64,000 nucleotides of DNA from Odontesthes bonariensis (Eukaryota > Chordata > Actinopteri > Atheriniformes > Atherinopsidae): assembly GCF_027942865.1 (NCBI RefSeq), contig NC_134515.1, positions 33,917,449 to 33,981,448 of the forward strand, read 5' to 3'. The notes beneath the pieces are model-generated. The model made no database searches. It saw nothing but the letters and a program-made list of their open reading frames with translations, and was not told the DNA's origin. Each line of letters begins with the position of its first letter. Position 1 is the stretch's first letter. The translations under genes and the position numbers were made by a program. Of the stretch, positions 63,252-64,000 are shown one piece after another.

Positions 63252-63694
63252 CACTGTAAAGAATTTCCCTGTAAAATAACATTATTAACGTTATTTTACA
63301 GTGCAACTACTGTTATTTATTTTAACAGTATATTACCGTTTATTGGATTACAGTATATGACCGTAGAATAATGGTAGGTGTTGTAGTTATTTTACAGTGC
63401 AACTACTGTTATTTATCAAAAAGTATAATACTGTTTTTTGGATTACAGTACATGACAGTAGGATAACTGTGTTTTAGTAATTTATTTAACAGTATAATAA
63501 CGTATTTTGGATTTGGACAGCAATTCATTACAAATACTGTTTTATGCTGTTAAATTACAGTTATCTACTGGTATTGTTAAATGACTGATTTAACTATTAA
63601 TTTACATGTGAGGGATGAATATTCAACAGTATTTTACAATTATTGTCAAATACAGTCGGATACTGTTGTAAATATACAGCAATTCGTTACAGTG
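63252..63694. mobile_element. Inverted-repeat DNA element with internal tandem repeat
   Basis: Ends are inverted: CACTGTAAAGAATT on the left, AATTCGTTACAGTG on the right. Inside, a unit of about 100 bp is repeated: TTATTTTACAGTGCAACTAC occurs at about 63288 and again at about 63388, each followed by GGATTACAGTA and ATGAC. Runs of TTACAGT/ACTGTAA recur throughout. No coding capacity and no clear target duplication. Confidence 0.6.
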
Positions 63695-63825
63695 TGGCTG
63701 TTCCATTGGTGTATGAATGTATGTGATGGAGGGGGAAAAAAGCACTCAGTAGCCTGTAACCTTTATAGACTAAGGCATGTGTGAATGGGTCTGAGTGCTC
63801 AACTAGACTAAAAAAGCTCTATATA

Positions 63826-64000
63826 CAGTCCATTCAGAAAGTATTCAGACCCCTTTCACTTTTCCCCTTTTTAGTTATATTGCAGCCTGATGCTCCAGTC
63901 GTTTAAATCATTTTTTTAATCACATTAATCTACACTTATGACATGGTGAAAACAGAATTTTTGAATTTTTTGCAAAAATCTCTAAAATTGTAGCATAAGG
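63826..64000 (+). mobile_element. Tc1-like element, left end (cut by window edge)
   Basis: Begins at a TA with CAGTCCATTCAGAAAGTATT and continues TCAGACCCCTTTCACTTTT and TGCAGCCTGATGCT, the terminal inverted repeat of a common fish Tc1-like family as I recall it. The transposase, if any, would lie beyond the window. Confidence 0.75.

Overview
This 64 kb window is vertebrate genomic DNA, almost certainly from a ray-finned (teleost, probably percomorph) fish. It holds two recognisable multi-exon host genes with GT-AG introns, hnf4a and ttpal, which are also close neighbours in mammals. It also carries many fish-type transposable elements (Rex3/RTE and CR1-L2 LINEs, Tc1-like, hAT and Harbinger-like DNA elements, a tRNA-derived SINE, foldback MITEs). 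The species cannot be fixed from the sequence.

Region by region (+ strand unless noted). 549-801: the distal (P2-type) promoter and alternative first coding exon of hnf4a. 802-18252: the long first intron of that isoform, with a LINE tail, MITEs and a SINE carrying a clean target-site duplication. 18253-22876: the main hnf4a gene (proximal first exon plus nine shared exons; both first exons splice in phase into exon 2), then a 3' UTR to about 23.69 kb. 25089-27753: a 5'-truncated Rex3 retrotransposon with an 11-bp duplication and two elements nested inside it. 29209-32370: ttpal (five coding exons, 345 aa), with a foldback MITE in its first coding intron.

34441-39150 (minus): a decayed CR1/L2/Rex1-group LINE with endonuclease, a 17-residue tandem repeat and reverse transcriptase, itself broken by two DNA elements. 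39351-40037: half of a Tc1-like element. 40038-42210 (minus): an L2-like LINE split at its reverse-transcriptase active-site motif by DNA containing an 853-bp foldback. 43300-44460: very decayed Tc1-like remnants.

The most striking object is 45214-52485, a 7.27-kb DNA transposon bounded by 6-bp direct repeats (ATTAAG). Its several-hundred-bp terminal inverted repeats are built of short tandem repeats. It carries two convergent genes: a minus-strand two-exon DDE integrase/transposase whose frame is open throughout (IS3EU-like), and a plus-strand multi-exon gene for a SAM-like plus HECT-type ubiquitin-ligase-like protein. The latter has one in-frame stop and one frameshift but keeps the HECT cysteine.

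52.6-53.15 kb is a CpG-rich segment ending in a splice donor, possibly the untranslated first exon of the next gene. The rest, to 64 kb, is mostly non-coding with a foldback MITE, a BED-finger-containing hAT derivative, a second copy of the ttpal-intron MITE, a (TA)n tract, a short inverted-repeat element and the start of another Tc1-like element. No bacterial-type operons, CRISPR arrays, rRNA or genuine tRNA genes are present.
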